Positions 45,304 through 57,203 of a DNA stretch of 64,000 nt are shown in pieces; the stretch's first letter is position 1; every line of letters begins with the position of its first letter. This stretch comes from Mytilus galloprovincialis. Its lineage: Eukaryota; Mollusca; Bivalvia; Mytilida; Mytilidae. The translations under genes and the position numbers were made by a program. The stretch lies in the NCBI RefSeq assembly GCF_965363235.1, contig NC_134849.1:18936863-19000862 (forward strand), given 5' to 3'. The notes beneath the pieces are model-generated. The model was not told the origin of the DNA and made no database searches. It saw only the letters and a list, made by a program, of their open reading frames with translations.

Positions 45304-45793
45304 ATGAGTGCTAAACCGAATAATATTAATTTAAGTGATATAAATGTTGGAATTAGTTCGGTGAACAGAGAAAATGGTAATCAGGAAGACACACTAGGAA
45401 GAAATGAAAGAATTGAGTTGTACAGCAAAGAAAATGTGTATAAAAAGGAGTATCAACACTCAAATCCTGACTCGAGAGAAGGGCAATATGCTTACACAAA
45501 TCCCGTAGCTTATGAAGACTCAGTCTGTGCAAATGAGACCGAAACTGAGCAACCAAAGTCTCAAAACGGAAGTCGCATAGGTGAACATGTATTGAAAGAT
45601 GAAAGAACTTCATCTAACTCGAACTCAAAACTTTACTGTTTCAAAGAATCAATATGTTACAGTTATATGCTCAAAGTAGTTACGGATCGTTGGAAGCTGT
45701 CTATTGCAGTGCTGGCAGTTATATGTATTGTTTTGTTAATCATCATCATTATTTTGATCTCTGTTCTTCAGAAGTCAACAGATAAAGATGGAG
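45304..45793 (+). CDS. Exon 1: cytosolic tail and transmembrane helix
   Basis: 490 nt from ATG to the donor GTAAGA, ending phase 1. The helix (LSIAVLAVICIVLLIIII and on) is flanked by RWK on the N side and a Lys on the C side. Confidence 0.88.
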
Positions 45794-48700
45794 GTAAGAA
45801 AAATAATAGACCCATAGTAATACAACAAGAAAATAGAGGTCAGAAATACCTTATTATCGTCCCATAATACAATTTATTGCATTGGATATATTGGCATTCT
45901 TTTTGCTTATTTTATATTTAATTCCTTATCTTTAAATTTAGTGTTTTCACTGGCAGCTATTTGATCTTGACGGGACATGATATTAACGTGTCTCATGAAT
46001 AATAGGACGATATTCTGCTTTCACTTTTGTTCACACAACCGTTGGTCTTTCCAAATTGTGACTTGATTGGAGAGTTGTCTCGTTGGCACTCATACCACAT
46101 TTTCTTATATCTACTTATGTTGAGCTCTGTATATAGGTTTGTTTTGTTTTGATATGATTTGTCTGTCTCTCTTCGAATTTATTTTTGATTTCAACTTTGA
46201 TATCTTCTGTCTCTCTACAAAGAATAAAAAAGTCTTATAGATTCATTATTATTCGTTTGATTCCAATTTTCGTGGATTTCCTTGTTACTCGAGAACCACA
46301 AATTCCAACGAGTTGCACATTTTCTATAAGAATGTATGCAGACTCTGGCAAAACCATATTATAATCAAATATCCACGAATATGTAAGTTTACCCCAATAT
46401 TCGAAATGAGTATCCACCAAAGAAAAATAAATTCCCTGTATTGTTATATAAATGACCGAGATGTAATGATGTTATTTAAGGAACCAAAATTGAACAACTA
46501 TAACTGTACGGCTCCAACAAAGAGCAAAACCATCCTTCATAGTAAGGTATAAATGGCTGCGAAATGACAAAACTAACGGCCTCATTTTTGTACAGAAATA
46601 ATAAGCAAAACAAATTAAATATGATATACATTAAAAAAATTAACCCACTGAGTTACATGTATCTGACTTGGAACAAGTTACAAGTTTACACATGTTGTGT
46701 TTAATTGTATGAAACTATATTATTGTGTGACATGCTATTTTTTCATGTATTTAGAAATAGGACTTGATGTTAAAAGCATTTGTGAATATGGTGTATGCGC
46801 CAACAATGGAACTTGTTCTGAAAACGAGACCAACTTTAAATGTCAATGCATGAAAGGTTATTATGGAAGGGTATGCGAACGTAAGTAGTCGAAATTGTTA
46901 CAGAAGCCACATTACGAAGAGTTTGTATGCCCCACCTACGATAGTTGAACGGCATTATGTTTCTGGAGCGTATTGAATATTTGGATATTTAATGTAGATT
47001 GCCGTTCACACTAATGTGACAACCTCACTCACAGTCGTCATTGTAAATATCAGATACAAAATTCGTTCATTGTCGGAATATGCAACATTCATTTGTATAA
47101 GCTTTAATTTAAATGCGAAAGAAATGAAATGTTCGCCGAGCTTTCTCCTTTTTCGTAGCGTAATACTAGTACATGTTTTACTTTCCTGCAATGTACAGAA
47201 CAAACTAATGTAAATAGCAAACACTTATAATTCACGCAAAACAACTTGCATCTCTATTTTACCGACGTTATAATCAAACTACGTTTCTAACGTCAATATT
47301 TTCGCGGAGATCGGACTTAACCCTCTTGCTGCCGGAGGGACACATATGTCCAAACCGGCAGTGCCGGAGGGACACATATGTCCATGGATAAATTTATGCA
47401 AGCTTCTCATCAATGCTGTATCTCTTTCAATTAAAATACCGAAGATAAAACAGAGTTATGTTTTCTCCAGTGGGTCCCAAATGTATTGGTCATTATGTCG
47501 TGACGTCATATATCGAATGCCGTCGTTGTTTGGCATGTTACGTCACAGACGTTGTTCTGTCGTATTTTCCGGCATATGAAATGCAACCTTGAAAAACGGT
47601 CGGCAGCAAGAGGGTTAAGCGTATGGAAGCATTGCACTTTAGAGTAGACCATCGTATTTTAGCGCCCCATCGCACTTTAGAGTCCTACACATGTATAATT
47701 TTAAAAGGCGTTTTTCTTGACTCATTTAATTCGTACCATTAATGATTAAACATTTTCGACTCTGTCACAATGAACACACAACTATTATATTTCTCTAAAA
47801 GTAAAGATTAATTGTGAGATTTATCCAATAAAGTATCTTTATATCCGTCCTTTCTAATTGTTAAAATGTGTGACCTGGTCTTTGGTAGGCTGAAAATTAA
47901 CCATACAGAAAACACAAGAAACCTTTTAGTAAAATTGATTTTCGATACATATAAGAATCTATACTAAACGCAAAATGATGAGAACAGCAACATTATTGTC
48001 ATTACCTTGATCATTGAGTAAAGACAAAGAATCAGATTCAATGGACAATTCTTAAATTTCTTAGCTTTGTCAACATCATAATAGTAAAATAGCTGTATGT
48101 GAAATACACATGTAATTTTTTTTTTTTAACACGCTATAAAAAAATTCTGTTCTCTTTCTTTTTTACAGATATGGTATGTAGTAACATCATTTGCTATAAT
48201 GGAGGTTTCTGTGTAATAAATGGTTCTTTTGGAGAATGTTTGTGTCCTCCGGGGTTTTATGGATCACACTGTGAAGGTAACATATAATTGGTTAAACGAA
48301 TACTGGCGCGAAAATATATCAAATCCAGTGCACAGTACGCGTGTTTTCCGAATATTCTTAATATAAAAAAGAAGATGTGGTATGATTGCCAATGAGACAA
48401 CTATCCACAAAAGACAAAAATAACACAGATATTAACAACTATAGGTTACCGTACGGCCTTCAACAATGAGCAAAGCCCATACCGCATAGTGAGCTATAAA
48501 AGGCCCCGATAAGACAATGTAAAACAATTCAAACGAGAAAACTAACGGCCTTATTTATGTAAAAAAAATGAACGAAAAACAAATATGTAACACATAAACA
48601 AACGACAACCACTGAATTACAGGCTACGCTAAAGATTAAAACGTTGTGGTAGCAAAACACTTTAAAGTCTAAGGAGTATCAATGAATATATAGCATATTC

Positions 48701-51700
48701 TGAACAGATTGGATCTGCTATGTAATAAGACATGTAATGTCTATCCATGTTGTTTGGATTTTGATGGATAGTTCATTAGTTGTCTCACTAGCAAACATAT
48801 ATCATATTTTATTTATTTATATGTGGTCTAAAAGAGAGGCGAAAGACACCAGAGGGACAGTCAAACTCATATGTCGAAAATAAACTGACAGCGCCATGGT
48901 GAAAAAGAAAAAGACCAACAGACAAATAATAACATAGAAAATTAATTAAAAGACTAAGCAACACGAACCCCTCTAAAACAGGTCTCAGGTACTCGGGAAT
49001 AGTAAGTATACCCGAGGGAGTTACATGTTTTTTTTAAATACAATTAAGTTCAGAGAAATAGAATCATTGACGGCAATATCCAAAGACTTCATTATTTTTT
49101 TTTAAATTGTTACAAATATCCTAAATAAAAGCATCAAAATAATGGTTAAAAAGTTTATTTTTTTATTTTTAGGAACACCTTGTTCGAACGTCACATGTAA
49201 AAATGGCGGAATTTGTTATTCCGTCGACGGGAAATTTAACTGCTCCTGTCCTGATGGTACTAGCGGAAAATACTGTGAACGTAAGAATGTTGGAGATCTT
49301 TTTAAAATAAAATTTAGAATGGAAACGAGAAATGTGTCAAAGAGAAAAACACCCCGACCAAAAAGTAGAAAAACAGCTTAGCCCCCCCCCCCCCCTCCCA
49401 CACGTGAGAGCTAGAAAATTTCTCACCCGGAGGCGAGATTCAGTTGGCTCCTGGACAATAATATAGACTAGTTCAGCGAAAAAGACTGCCATGTTAATTT
49501 TCGAAACCTATAAATGAACCACAATAAACGATAAACATATAAGACTAACGCAAGTCAGTATGTATATCGAGAAATAAGGAGATGTGGTATCATTGCAAAT
49601 GAGACCACTATTCACCAAATTTCACGTAAAGTGGATGTTAGCAATTATAAGTAACCGGTATAGCCTTCAACAATACGAAAATAATCAGTAGATTTGTTAT
49701 AAATGGCACGATATGAAAGATTTGAAACAATTCAATTGAGAAAAACAAACAGCCTGATAGACCATGTTTGTAACAAAACAATTAACGCAAAAAAAATATG
49801 ACTGTCACGAATGAACGACAACCACTAAATTGCGGGTACTTATTTTGTGATAGGCTCATATAGAATACGGTGGGGTAAAAGTGTTTTGCTGAAGCCAAAA
49901 CCTTCCCCTAGACATGTGACAGTTTGTCTTTAATTTATGTTGTTGTCTTTTTTGATTGATATATTCAACTAGCAGTCAAATAAGCGGTATAATATTTTAG
50001 CTATAAATAATAACAATGAATTAAACTTTTTGTTTTCCAAATTCAATTATAGATACACCTTGCGATAGACCTGAGGTCCGCTGTCTGAATGGAGGTTCAT
50101 GCCTATTCTCATCAAACACCTCTACATGTGCGTGTAGCTACCGGTACTTCGGGGAAGCGTGTGAGAAATATTGTCAATACGGTAAGATTCTTCAAACCGA
50201 ACAGGAAACAATAATATCGGGATCTTATATTATTATGGTCGAACTTGCTTGTATCTAAAGTGATATTTAGTTTAAATGCTGTGCAAAAGCGGATTTCCAG
50301 TAAATGGCCAATAGTACTTATCAAACGTAAGGGTTTTGTCTTACTCTTAGAATATTTGTCGGACTACATTGCACTTAGCGATACAGGTTAAAACAAATCG
50401 TCAATATACCCAAAGTCCACTACATTGGCAACGATGTACGATTGATTGCTTGTTAGTGTTTTAACGCCACTTTTATGCGCCACATTTGGGCTATTTCGTG
50501 GCGGCCACTTTTTATTGGTGGCAAGAATGTGCGAACAAAAAAAAAACCAGACGTAAGAGGCATAAAGGTTAACAACAGGGACACAGCAGCCACAATTGTG
50601 CCACCATCTTAATTATATAAAAAAAAATATATATTAACAAACATTAACTATGCCAAAAACACAAAATGACGGGATGTATAAAAACAGAGCCACGCCATAT
50701 GTAAGAAAGAAACACAAAATGAAAAGGTACATAGACCAAGCATATCAGAAAAAATGATAGACAATCAAATAGAAATTATTATGGAACGATAACACAATGA
50801 CGGGATGTACACGTACAGAGCCACGTCACATGTAAGAAAGAAACTCAAGCAGGCATACAGACAAAACAAATTAGCAAAACAGAAAGACAAGAATACCAAA
50901 ATTATCATAGAACAATGACACAATAACGAGATGTACAAGTACAGAGCCACAGCAAATTGATACCACCAAAATAGACTAAACAACGAATATTTGTTAGTTA
51001 CTTTGTCATTTGGTTTCTTGTGGATAGTTGATAAAAGAATACAATAACACGTTATAGTTAATGTTTTATATTTTCTAAAAAAAAAGGAAAAGACTATTCT
51101 TTAGAAGTATACTGTCAATTGTATTTACGTATACGTAGGTTTTTTTCTAAAACAATTTTATAAAACAGTGTTTTGTTTCTGTTCTAATTTTGCAATGATA
51201 ATAATTTAGTATTATTGTTTATACATTTTAAGGAGCACAGTACTACAGCTGCACATTCGAAGAACATGAAGACGGATGTTTTCTACAAAATGATTTATCT
51301 GATAATTTCAACTGGACTAGAAATACGGTATATAGTCAAAATGAAAGTTTATTAATATATGAATTATACTATAATTGAACAGGTCATCACATTGAACGAC
51401 AAATTTATGTGACGTATAAAATTTTCTGACGTCAGACACACAAATAAATGAATGTGTTTGTAGATAGATTTTTGTGTTTTGTAAAAATGTTCATTTTAAA
51501 ATTGTTATACGATGATGACTGATGTACCCGTATTTTGACTATTTTATTTTAATGTCTGTTTAGCTAACGCATCAATGTAAATATAACGGAATTTGATTAG
51601 ACTGTCATCAAAGTGAGAGGGTTAGCGCTATAGAACCAGGTTTAATCCACCATTTTCTACATTTGAAAATGCCTGTACCAATTCAGGATTATGACAGTTC

Positions 51701-54677
51701 TTGTCCATTCGTTTTTGATGCGTTTTGTTATTTGATTTTGCCATGTGATTATGGACTTTCCGAATTGATGTTCCTCCAAGTTCAGTATTTTTGTGATTTT
51801 ACTTTTTTCTCTTGCTGTTCGGTGTGAGCACTTTGAGGCTCAGTGATGAAGGTCGTACTTTGACCTATAATGGTTTACTTTTACAAATTGTGACTTTAAT
51901 GGAGATTTGTTTCATTGGCACTCATGTCACATATTCCTTTATCTACCCGGTAGCGATCTGAGGGAGAGAAGAAGGTGGTTTTTTGGGGGGGGGGGGGGGT
52001 GGGCAAGTGTTGGAACCCCTCTTTTAGACCATCAATGCGTATATAATTATATGCCTTGAATTTTTTTATGAATTTCTATCGACACTCCTCCGGAACATTA
52101 ACCATAACTATAAAAATTCCCATACATAATAACATCCTTCACTCTTCAGTTCCTTGTTCCGATAGCATCTGAAAATTTCCCCTGACCTCTGAACCAACAA
52201 TTCGATTACGTGTGAAAAAAAATTGTTAACAAGATATTTGTAAATAACTGATAACATGAGATGTCGTTGACAAAAAAAAAAAAAAAATACAAATAGAAAA
52301 AAAGATTTAAATTAAATATCTTATTTATAAATAACAAATGGAGGTAGGGTAGAGCCTTTGTAGCTCGCTGTTCGATGAGAGCAAAAACACACAGTGTTGA
52401 AGGTTGTAATTTGACGTTCTAATTTCTAATAACTTCAAATATATGTTATAAAACAGGGTACAACACCAAGTAAATATACAGGTCCGTCATCGGCCTTTGA
52501 AGGGACGTATTATCTGTATATAGAGGCATCTCCTCCGGTCCAGGAAAAAAACATTGCTAGGTTAATATCTAGCCAATCGTTGTCAAGTAAGTTTAAAATA
52601 TTTCTAACTTTAAAGATCAAAAGAATCTTTTCAAAAGTGTACCTCGAAGGAATTGAAAAGATTTTTTTTCATCACAGAAAAATTAAACTTTTTACAATAT
52701 TCATAAGCAGATCTTCGTGACCTAATTGCATGCAAAGTTTCATAAAAGTTTGTGAAATCACGAAGTTAAGTACCCGTAACCTTGAAGGACATACATTTTG
52801 CTTTCAAGTGTAAGTTCTATGTTTATGTGAATGAATTTCTTTCATAAAATATTCTAAGCTCCAACCTGATGCAGACTAATTTAATATTTCTATTCCATTT
52901 TACACCAATGTTTAAGAAAAACTTTTATTGCAACGGACTAATACTCGTATACAAACAAATTCATATCTGATCTCATTCACTAAAACATTTACATAGAAGT
53001 TCTCTAAATTCAAAATAAAATTACCCATAATTCCTCAGACAATGATTTAAAAATGTCGTGTAAATTATACAGTTTGATGGAATTTTCTATTATTTTGATT
53101 TCAGGTATTTTTTAGTAATAGACCTTAAAATGTTTCGTTTCTTATTCAATCTTGGCTTTCTAATATTCATATTCGAGCGATTCTGGTGAAGCCGGTAAAT
53201 CCAGAACTGCGCGTCCGAAACTTGCAATTTATAAAGTGTGGATTCATTTTTTATAAACTGCGTCGACATTGAAAATATACACGAGGTGATGTGCGTATAC
53301 TTATTTATTTTAGCATGCTTAAGGTGTTTAAAGTTTAGCTACCATATGTACGGTACAGCTGTAGGATCTCTTAATATTTACCATGGGGATCAGAAGTTGT
53401 GGACACAATCTGGTAGTCATGGTGATATGTGGAATACATTATCACTAGAAGTAGATGGCGCAATGGACAAACGTGTAAGTTAAATTTAGAATTGAACGGG
53501 AAATGTTTCAAAGAGACAACAAGCCGACCAAAAAGCTGAAAACTGCACAAGGAACCAAAGGGTTTACACTTTTAAAAGGAGGGATACACTTTTAAATTTG
53601 GAATTCTGTTTGAATACTATATATTTTATTGAGTTTTGAAAACAACTTTTTTTGTAAAAGGGAGTAATTCCGTTCCGGCTCCTTTTAGTCATATAACTAG
53701 TACTGATGCATCCCCTGTTTTGGTTACGAACGTTCAACTAAAAAACCTCCATAAATGGTGTAACCAAGCTCTTGACTATATCAACCAACGTAATTAGTGA
53801 GAAAAAAAAACTGTGTCATATTCCTGACTAAAGTCAACATGGTAAAGTGAATAAACTTAAAACGCCTTGAACGCACGAAATCTATAAAGCGTTATTTCAT
53901 TTAAAAAAAAACTTTATTACTTAAAAGATCTACAGGTCCGGCAGTAGTTTCATTGCGTTGTACACATTTGCAGTGTAAGGTGTTTCGAGTTCAAATACGT
54001 CTATAATGTTTAGTCGCTTTTTGATTTGTCTCAAACTTGTAGTTTTACTCCCTAGTTTTTGACACAGATTTGTATATTGGTTAACACGAAATTGTGCGTA
54101 CGACTGTTGATGTTAGACAAATAGTTTTTTAATAAATACATCATCAAAACGAAGTTTCCTAAATGCAAAAATGCAATAGTTTAGTATCTAGACAAACATA
54201 CGAGGTGTGGAGCAGGATCTGCTAGCCCTTTCGGAGCACATGCGTTTGAACGCGGTCTTTGGTATGGGTTCGATTTGCTCAATCGTTTCAATGTAGTATC
54301 TTATAGATGTGTTCGTCTTCTCGTCGTTTTTGCATTTTGTCATGATATTGACTTTTTTATTTTTTTCTCAATTTATAAGTTTTAAACGTCCACGTGGTAT
54401 TATCTGCCTCCTATGTAAGTAATGCGATTCATGTATTTGCTGTAGTAGATTATAACGAACTCATTCAGAATGCGATATTTTTGTAGCGTCCATTATTTAC
54501 AGAAACGTAACATTACTTTGATTTGAAACCACAATAAATATATCATTAAATTATTTTTATACAGTTTCTAATTCTAATTTTTATTTGCAGATCATATTTG
54601 AAGCAGTTCGCGGAAGTGGTGTCAGTGGAGATATAGCTTTAGATGATATACACTTTAGTCCAGGGGGTTGTAAATAA
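45304..54677 (+). CDS. Type II membrane protein with four EGF domains and a MAM domain (nine exons)
   Basis: Exons 45304-45793, 46755-46880, 48169-48276, 49173-49280, 50053-50181, 51233-51327, 52457-52586, 53314-53474 and 54591-54677 join in phase (1,1,1,1,1,0,1,0) to 477 residues. Residues 1-131 are polar, Asn/Glu/Ser-rich and cytosolic, with Tyr motifs (YTNPVAYED). Residues 132-155 are a single very hydrophobic helix after RWK, with no N-terminal signal peptide, so topology is type II. Four EGF modules follow, one per exon in symmetrical 1-1 phase. Exons 6-9 form a MAM domain: CTFEEHEDGC, NFNWTRN, TGPSSAFEG, YHMYGTAVGSLN and GDIALDDIHF all fit, ending at a terminal Cys. MAM and EGF modules mediate adhesion and receptor interactions. 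This order on a type II anchor is unusual. Ligand unknown. Confidence 0.88.
46490..46690 (+). repeat. Dispersed family C fragment, intron 1
   Basis: It contains TAACTGTACGGCTCCAACAA, AACTAACGGCCTCATTTTTG and CACTGAGTTACATG, diverged from the consensus. Confidence 0.65.
46755..46880 (+). CDS. Exon 2: EGF domain 1
   Basis: 126 nt. The six-Cys pattern is ICEYGVC, NNGTC, FKCQC and YYGRVC. Acceptor TGTATTTAG, donor GTAAGT. Confidence 0.9.
47317..47618. mobile_element. piggyBac-type MITE
   Basis: TTAA flanks a 294-bp body whose ends, CCCTCTTGCTGCCG and CGGCAGCAAGAGGG, are perfect inverted repeats. A TTAA target with termini beginning CCC is the piggyBac signature. Near the left end, GCCGGAGGGACACATATGTC is directly repeated. 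It has no transposase. It lies in intron 2 of the EGF-MAM gene. Confidence 0.88.
48169..48276 (+). CDS. Exon 3: EGF domain 2
   Basis: 108 nt. The pattern is VCSNIIC, YNGGFC, GECLCPPGFYGSHC. Acceptor CTTTTTTACAG, donor GTAACA. Confidence 0.9.
48363..48640 (+). repeat. Dispersed family C copy
   Basis: It runs from AAAAAAGAAGATGTGGTATG through GGTTACCGTACGGCCTTC, GGCCCCGATAAGACAATG and ACAACCACTGAATTACAGG. This is a clean reference copy for the family. Intron 3. Confidence 0.9.
48830..48990 (-). repeat. Dispersed family B copy (reverse)
   Basis: It contains AGAGGGACAGTCAAACTC and CTAAGCAACACGAACCCC, the reverse of the blocks at 29450-29580. Confidence 0.75.
49173..49280 (+). CDS. Exon 4: EGF domain 3
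   Basis: 108 nt. The pattern is PCSNVTC, KNGGIC, FNCSCPDGTSGKYC. Acceptor TTTATTTTTAG, donor GTAAGA. Same length as exon 3, consistent with module duplication. Confidence 0.92.
49305..49560 (+). repeat. Dispersed family H copy with poly(C) run
   Basis: It starts in the intron right after EGF exon 3 (GGAAACGAGAAATGTGTCAA), then a C run at 49382-49395 and CTCACCCGGAGGCGAG. Confidence 0.7.
49575..49905 (+). repeat. Dispersed family C copy, diverged
   Basis: It starts AAGGAGATGTGGTATC and continues with TAGCCTTCAACAATACG and GAACGACAACCACTAAATTG. Many substitutions mark an older insertion. Confidence 0.75.
50053..50181 (+). CDS. Exon 5: EGF domain 4
   Basis: 129 nt. The pattern is PCDRPEVRC, LNGGSC, TCACSYRYFGEAC, followed by an extra Cys (KYCQY) before the MAM domain. 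Donor GTAAGA. Confidence 0.9.
50655..50970 (+). repeat. 130-bp tandem repeat, about 2.5 units
   Basis: CACAAAATGACGGGATGTA near 50660, 50791 and (diverged) 50917 starts each unit; each also has ACAGAGCCACG and CATATGTAAGAAAGAAAC. A related single unit lies near 55950-56065. Confidence 0.8.
51233..51327 (+). CDS. Exon 6: MAM domain start
   Basis: 95 nt. It encodes YYSCTFEEHEDGCFLQN and DNFNWTRNT, the family opening with two Cys and the F.W.R signature. Donor GTATAT is weaker than the others. Confidence 0.85.
51545..51812 (+). repeat. Dispersed family A copy
   Basis: It contains TAGACTGTCATCAAAGTGAG and GCCTGTACCAATTCAGG. It lies in intron 6 of the EGF-MAM gene. Confidence 0.8.
52457..52586 (+). 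CDS. Exon 7: MAM domain core
   Basis: 130 nt. It encodes GTTPSKYTGPSSAFEGTYY and YLYIEASPPVQ, matching the G(T)TPS..TGPS signature and central strands. Donor GTAAGT. Confidence 0.88.
53314..53474 (+). CDS. Exon 8: MAM domain core
   Basis: 161 nt. It encodes CLKFSYHMYG then AVGSLNIYHGDQKLWTQSG and WNTLSLEV, the conserved C..F.YHM.G..G.L.V block. Donor GTAAGT. Confidence 0.9.
54195..54250 (+). repeat. Dispersed family B fragment
   Basis: GAGGTGTGGAGCAGGATCTG then GCTAGCCCTTTCGGAGCAC, a short piece within intron 8. Confidence 0.7.
54591..54677 (+). CDS. Exon 9: MAM domain end and stop
   Basis: 87 nt after TTTTATTTGCAG. It encodes IIFEAVRGSG, GDIALDDIHFSPGGC and TAA. A poly(A) signal AATAAA lies at 54767-54772. 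Confidence 0.9.
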   Translation: MIFEAVRGSGVSGDIALDDIHFSPGGCK

Positions 54678-55009
54678 AGTATAACAGTACTCCAGTCTTT
54701 AATTGTCTAAACGTATGCTGTTTTCTTTCCAGTCGTGTGTCGAATTACACCACTTTTATCATATAAAATAAAGCCTAATCCGGCAACGAATTTCACTTTA
54801 TTTGATTAAATGGCGCCACAATCTTTTTTTTTAAAACTCATTTAGAATTAATAATTTGGTAAAATGACAAGAATGCATTTTTCTTCCTCATATGGTCGAT
54901 AGTTGTCTTGTTTTATTGTCAATAAATTGGAGAACATTTGTTTAGAGTCTACACATTTCTAAACAAAACAAATAAAATAGAAGAAAGTAAACACACAGTT
55001 TAACTATAA

Positions 55010-55440
55010 AAAAGGAGCTGTGGTATGATTGCCAATGAGCAACTCTCTACAAGAGACCAAAATGACATAGAAATTAATAATTATAGGTCACCATTCGGCC
55101 GTCAACAATGAGCAAAGCCTATACCGCATAGTCGGCTATAAAAGGTCCCGAAATAATGAAAATGTAAAACAATTCAAACGAGAAAACTAACGGCCTCAGT
55201 TTATGTACAAAAAATGAACGAATATCAAATCTGTAACACATAAACAAACGACAACCACTGAATTACAGGCTCCTGACTTGGGACACGAACATACATACAG
55301 AATGTGGCGGGTTTAAACATGTTTGCGGGATTTCGACCCTCCCCTAACCTTGAACAGTGGTATATGAGTACAGCATTCGAACGAACTATAAAATATAGTT
55401 AAAATTAGATGGACAAAAATACAAGTGGTCGTATTTCTTT
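55010..55440 (+). repeat. Dispersed family C, full-length copy
   Basis: It runs from AAAAAAGGAGCTGTGGTATG to the ACAAAAATACAAGTGGTCG block, the longest uninterrupted copy in the window (about 430 bp). Confidence 0.88.
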
Positions 55441-55637
55441 TTGGTTTAAAGATGAAGTTTATCAAACTAAATTAGACTTGTTGTTAAAAAATAAAATCAT
55501 TTCAGTTAGATAGAGATGTTATGTCTTAACATTATCGTTTACTGTTTACTAATTTGTGACCACAATTTTATATGTTTCAAGATTTATAGCAGTTGAGTTA
55601 AAGGATAGACAAAAAAGGCTTTTCTTAGTCAGACTCA

Positions 55638-55860
55638 GTAGAAATTAAAATTACAAAAATACTGAACTCCGAGAAAAAATCAAAATGGAAAGTGCTTAAC
55701 CAAATGACAATATCAAACATCACACACATGAAATTATGTACAAGCATGTTCTTATGAAAAATATTGGATAAAATATGGTTTTATAGCTAGGTTAACCTCT
55801 CACTTGGATGACAGTCGCATAAAATTCGATGATATTGACAACGATGTGTGAATAAAACCA
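55638..55860 (-). repeat. Dispersed family A copy (reverse)
   Basis: It contains AATACTGAACTCCGAGAAA, TATAGCTAGGTTAACCTCTC and TTGACAACGATGTGTGAA. Confidence 0.8.
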
Positions 55861-56139
55861 TCTGACAGAGTAGGTAAATATGTCAAACATAGGGTACAAC
55901 AGTCAACATTGTGTTATAATCTTAATCAGAATATAAACAAACAAATATGTAACAAAGAAGCACAAAAAGGCATATAGAATGGGGACATACGCAACAATTA
56001 AAGACGGGAATACAATACATTACCTTAGCACATAACACATTGACGGGAGGTATAATAACAGACTATTGTATTCTATAACTAGAAACGTCCTGTTTTCTTT
56101 ATTCAACGAACATAGTAACAAATTAATGGTCCGTGCACT

Positions 56140-57203
56140 TTTGTCGCAAATATGTATGTATACTTTATCATAAAGATATTAATTTCTATAACTAAGTGTA
56201 CAATATCTTTGTAAAGCTAATTTAATTGTATTTAAAAAATTACAAAGAAACATATTCTTCCCTGTTTCATTTTAAGACCAATGTCCTATTCTCCATTATT
56301 CTCCTCTATGTGGGGTTCAATTAAGGAGGTACTTTGTGTATTTAAATTTTGATAAAATATATTTTTAGCCTAATTTAATTGTAGTATAAATCAATATTAG
56401 TATTAAGTCAGTGTCAGAAAAATATCACCTTTTTGTATTCATTACGAAACTGTTGTAAGTCTCGATTAACATTGTGGTTCCCCAGTTTATAATTCCCATA
56501 AAAACAAAAATAATATCTTTCTGAGATGACCGAATATTGTTTATAAGCTTTTTTCAGAACATTAAGAAGTGAACGAATGGTTAGGAGGAAGGTACGTACT
56601 ACATATTTTATAATCGGCATCAGAAATAAATCTACCAAAATGAAATAGACTTAATCGGGTGTTTAATTATGTTTGTTGTTAAATTTTTATACAAAAATAT
56701 TTTCTTAAAAGCGTATTATATACGTCAAATCATGTAGCAACAAGAAGAGTTCTGAATTGTTTTGTCAGAACTTTAGTACTAATAACATAAAGAGTACCAA
56801 TGTTTCTGCACCAAATTCTTATTTCTACATTTTAAAATGTCTCTTCAGTGATGCTCTATGCCGATAGATTTGAAAATCCAAAGTTTATTAAAAATCTGAA
56901 GAACTATGAATAAAAAAAAGAACAAAAGAGTATAGCCACAGCCTGGTACAGAATCAGAGCTTAGCAAAAGGGAGATACATTCCTTGATTTATTTATTTTT
57001 CAAAATTTTGTATGTTTGTTTGCCATGCAGAGATAATAAAGATCGAGTAATGTACAGATTAATACATTCAAATGGTTTAAAATTGGGCATTCGTTTTTGT
57101 ATGTTTACAAAAATATAACTCACTGAAGTAATTGACACCAAATTTTTCTTGAAGAAATGCACTATGAACTCTATAATTTCAGAATCCAGAGAGTAAAAGA
57201 GAA
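56140..57203 (+). other. GPCR upstream region, with a 5' UTR splice acceptor
   Basis: An AG acceptor after a short pyrimidine-containing stretch (CTATAATTTCAG, ending 57182) lies 21 nt before the ATG, suggesting an intron in the 5' UTR. The block 56140-56280 is repeated at 59150-59285. A diverged family D copy lies at 56805-57000. Confidence 0.5.
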
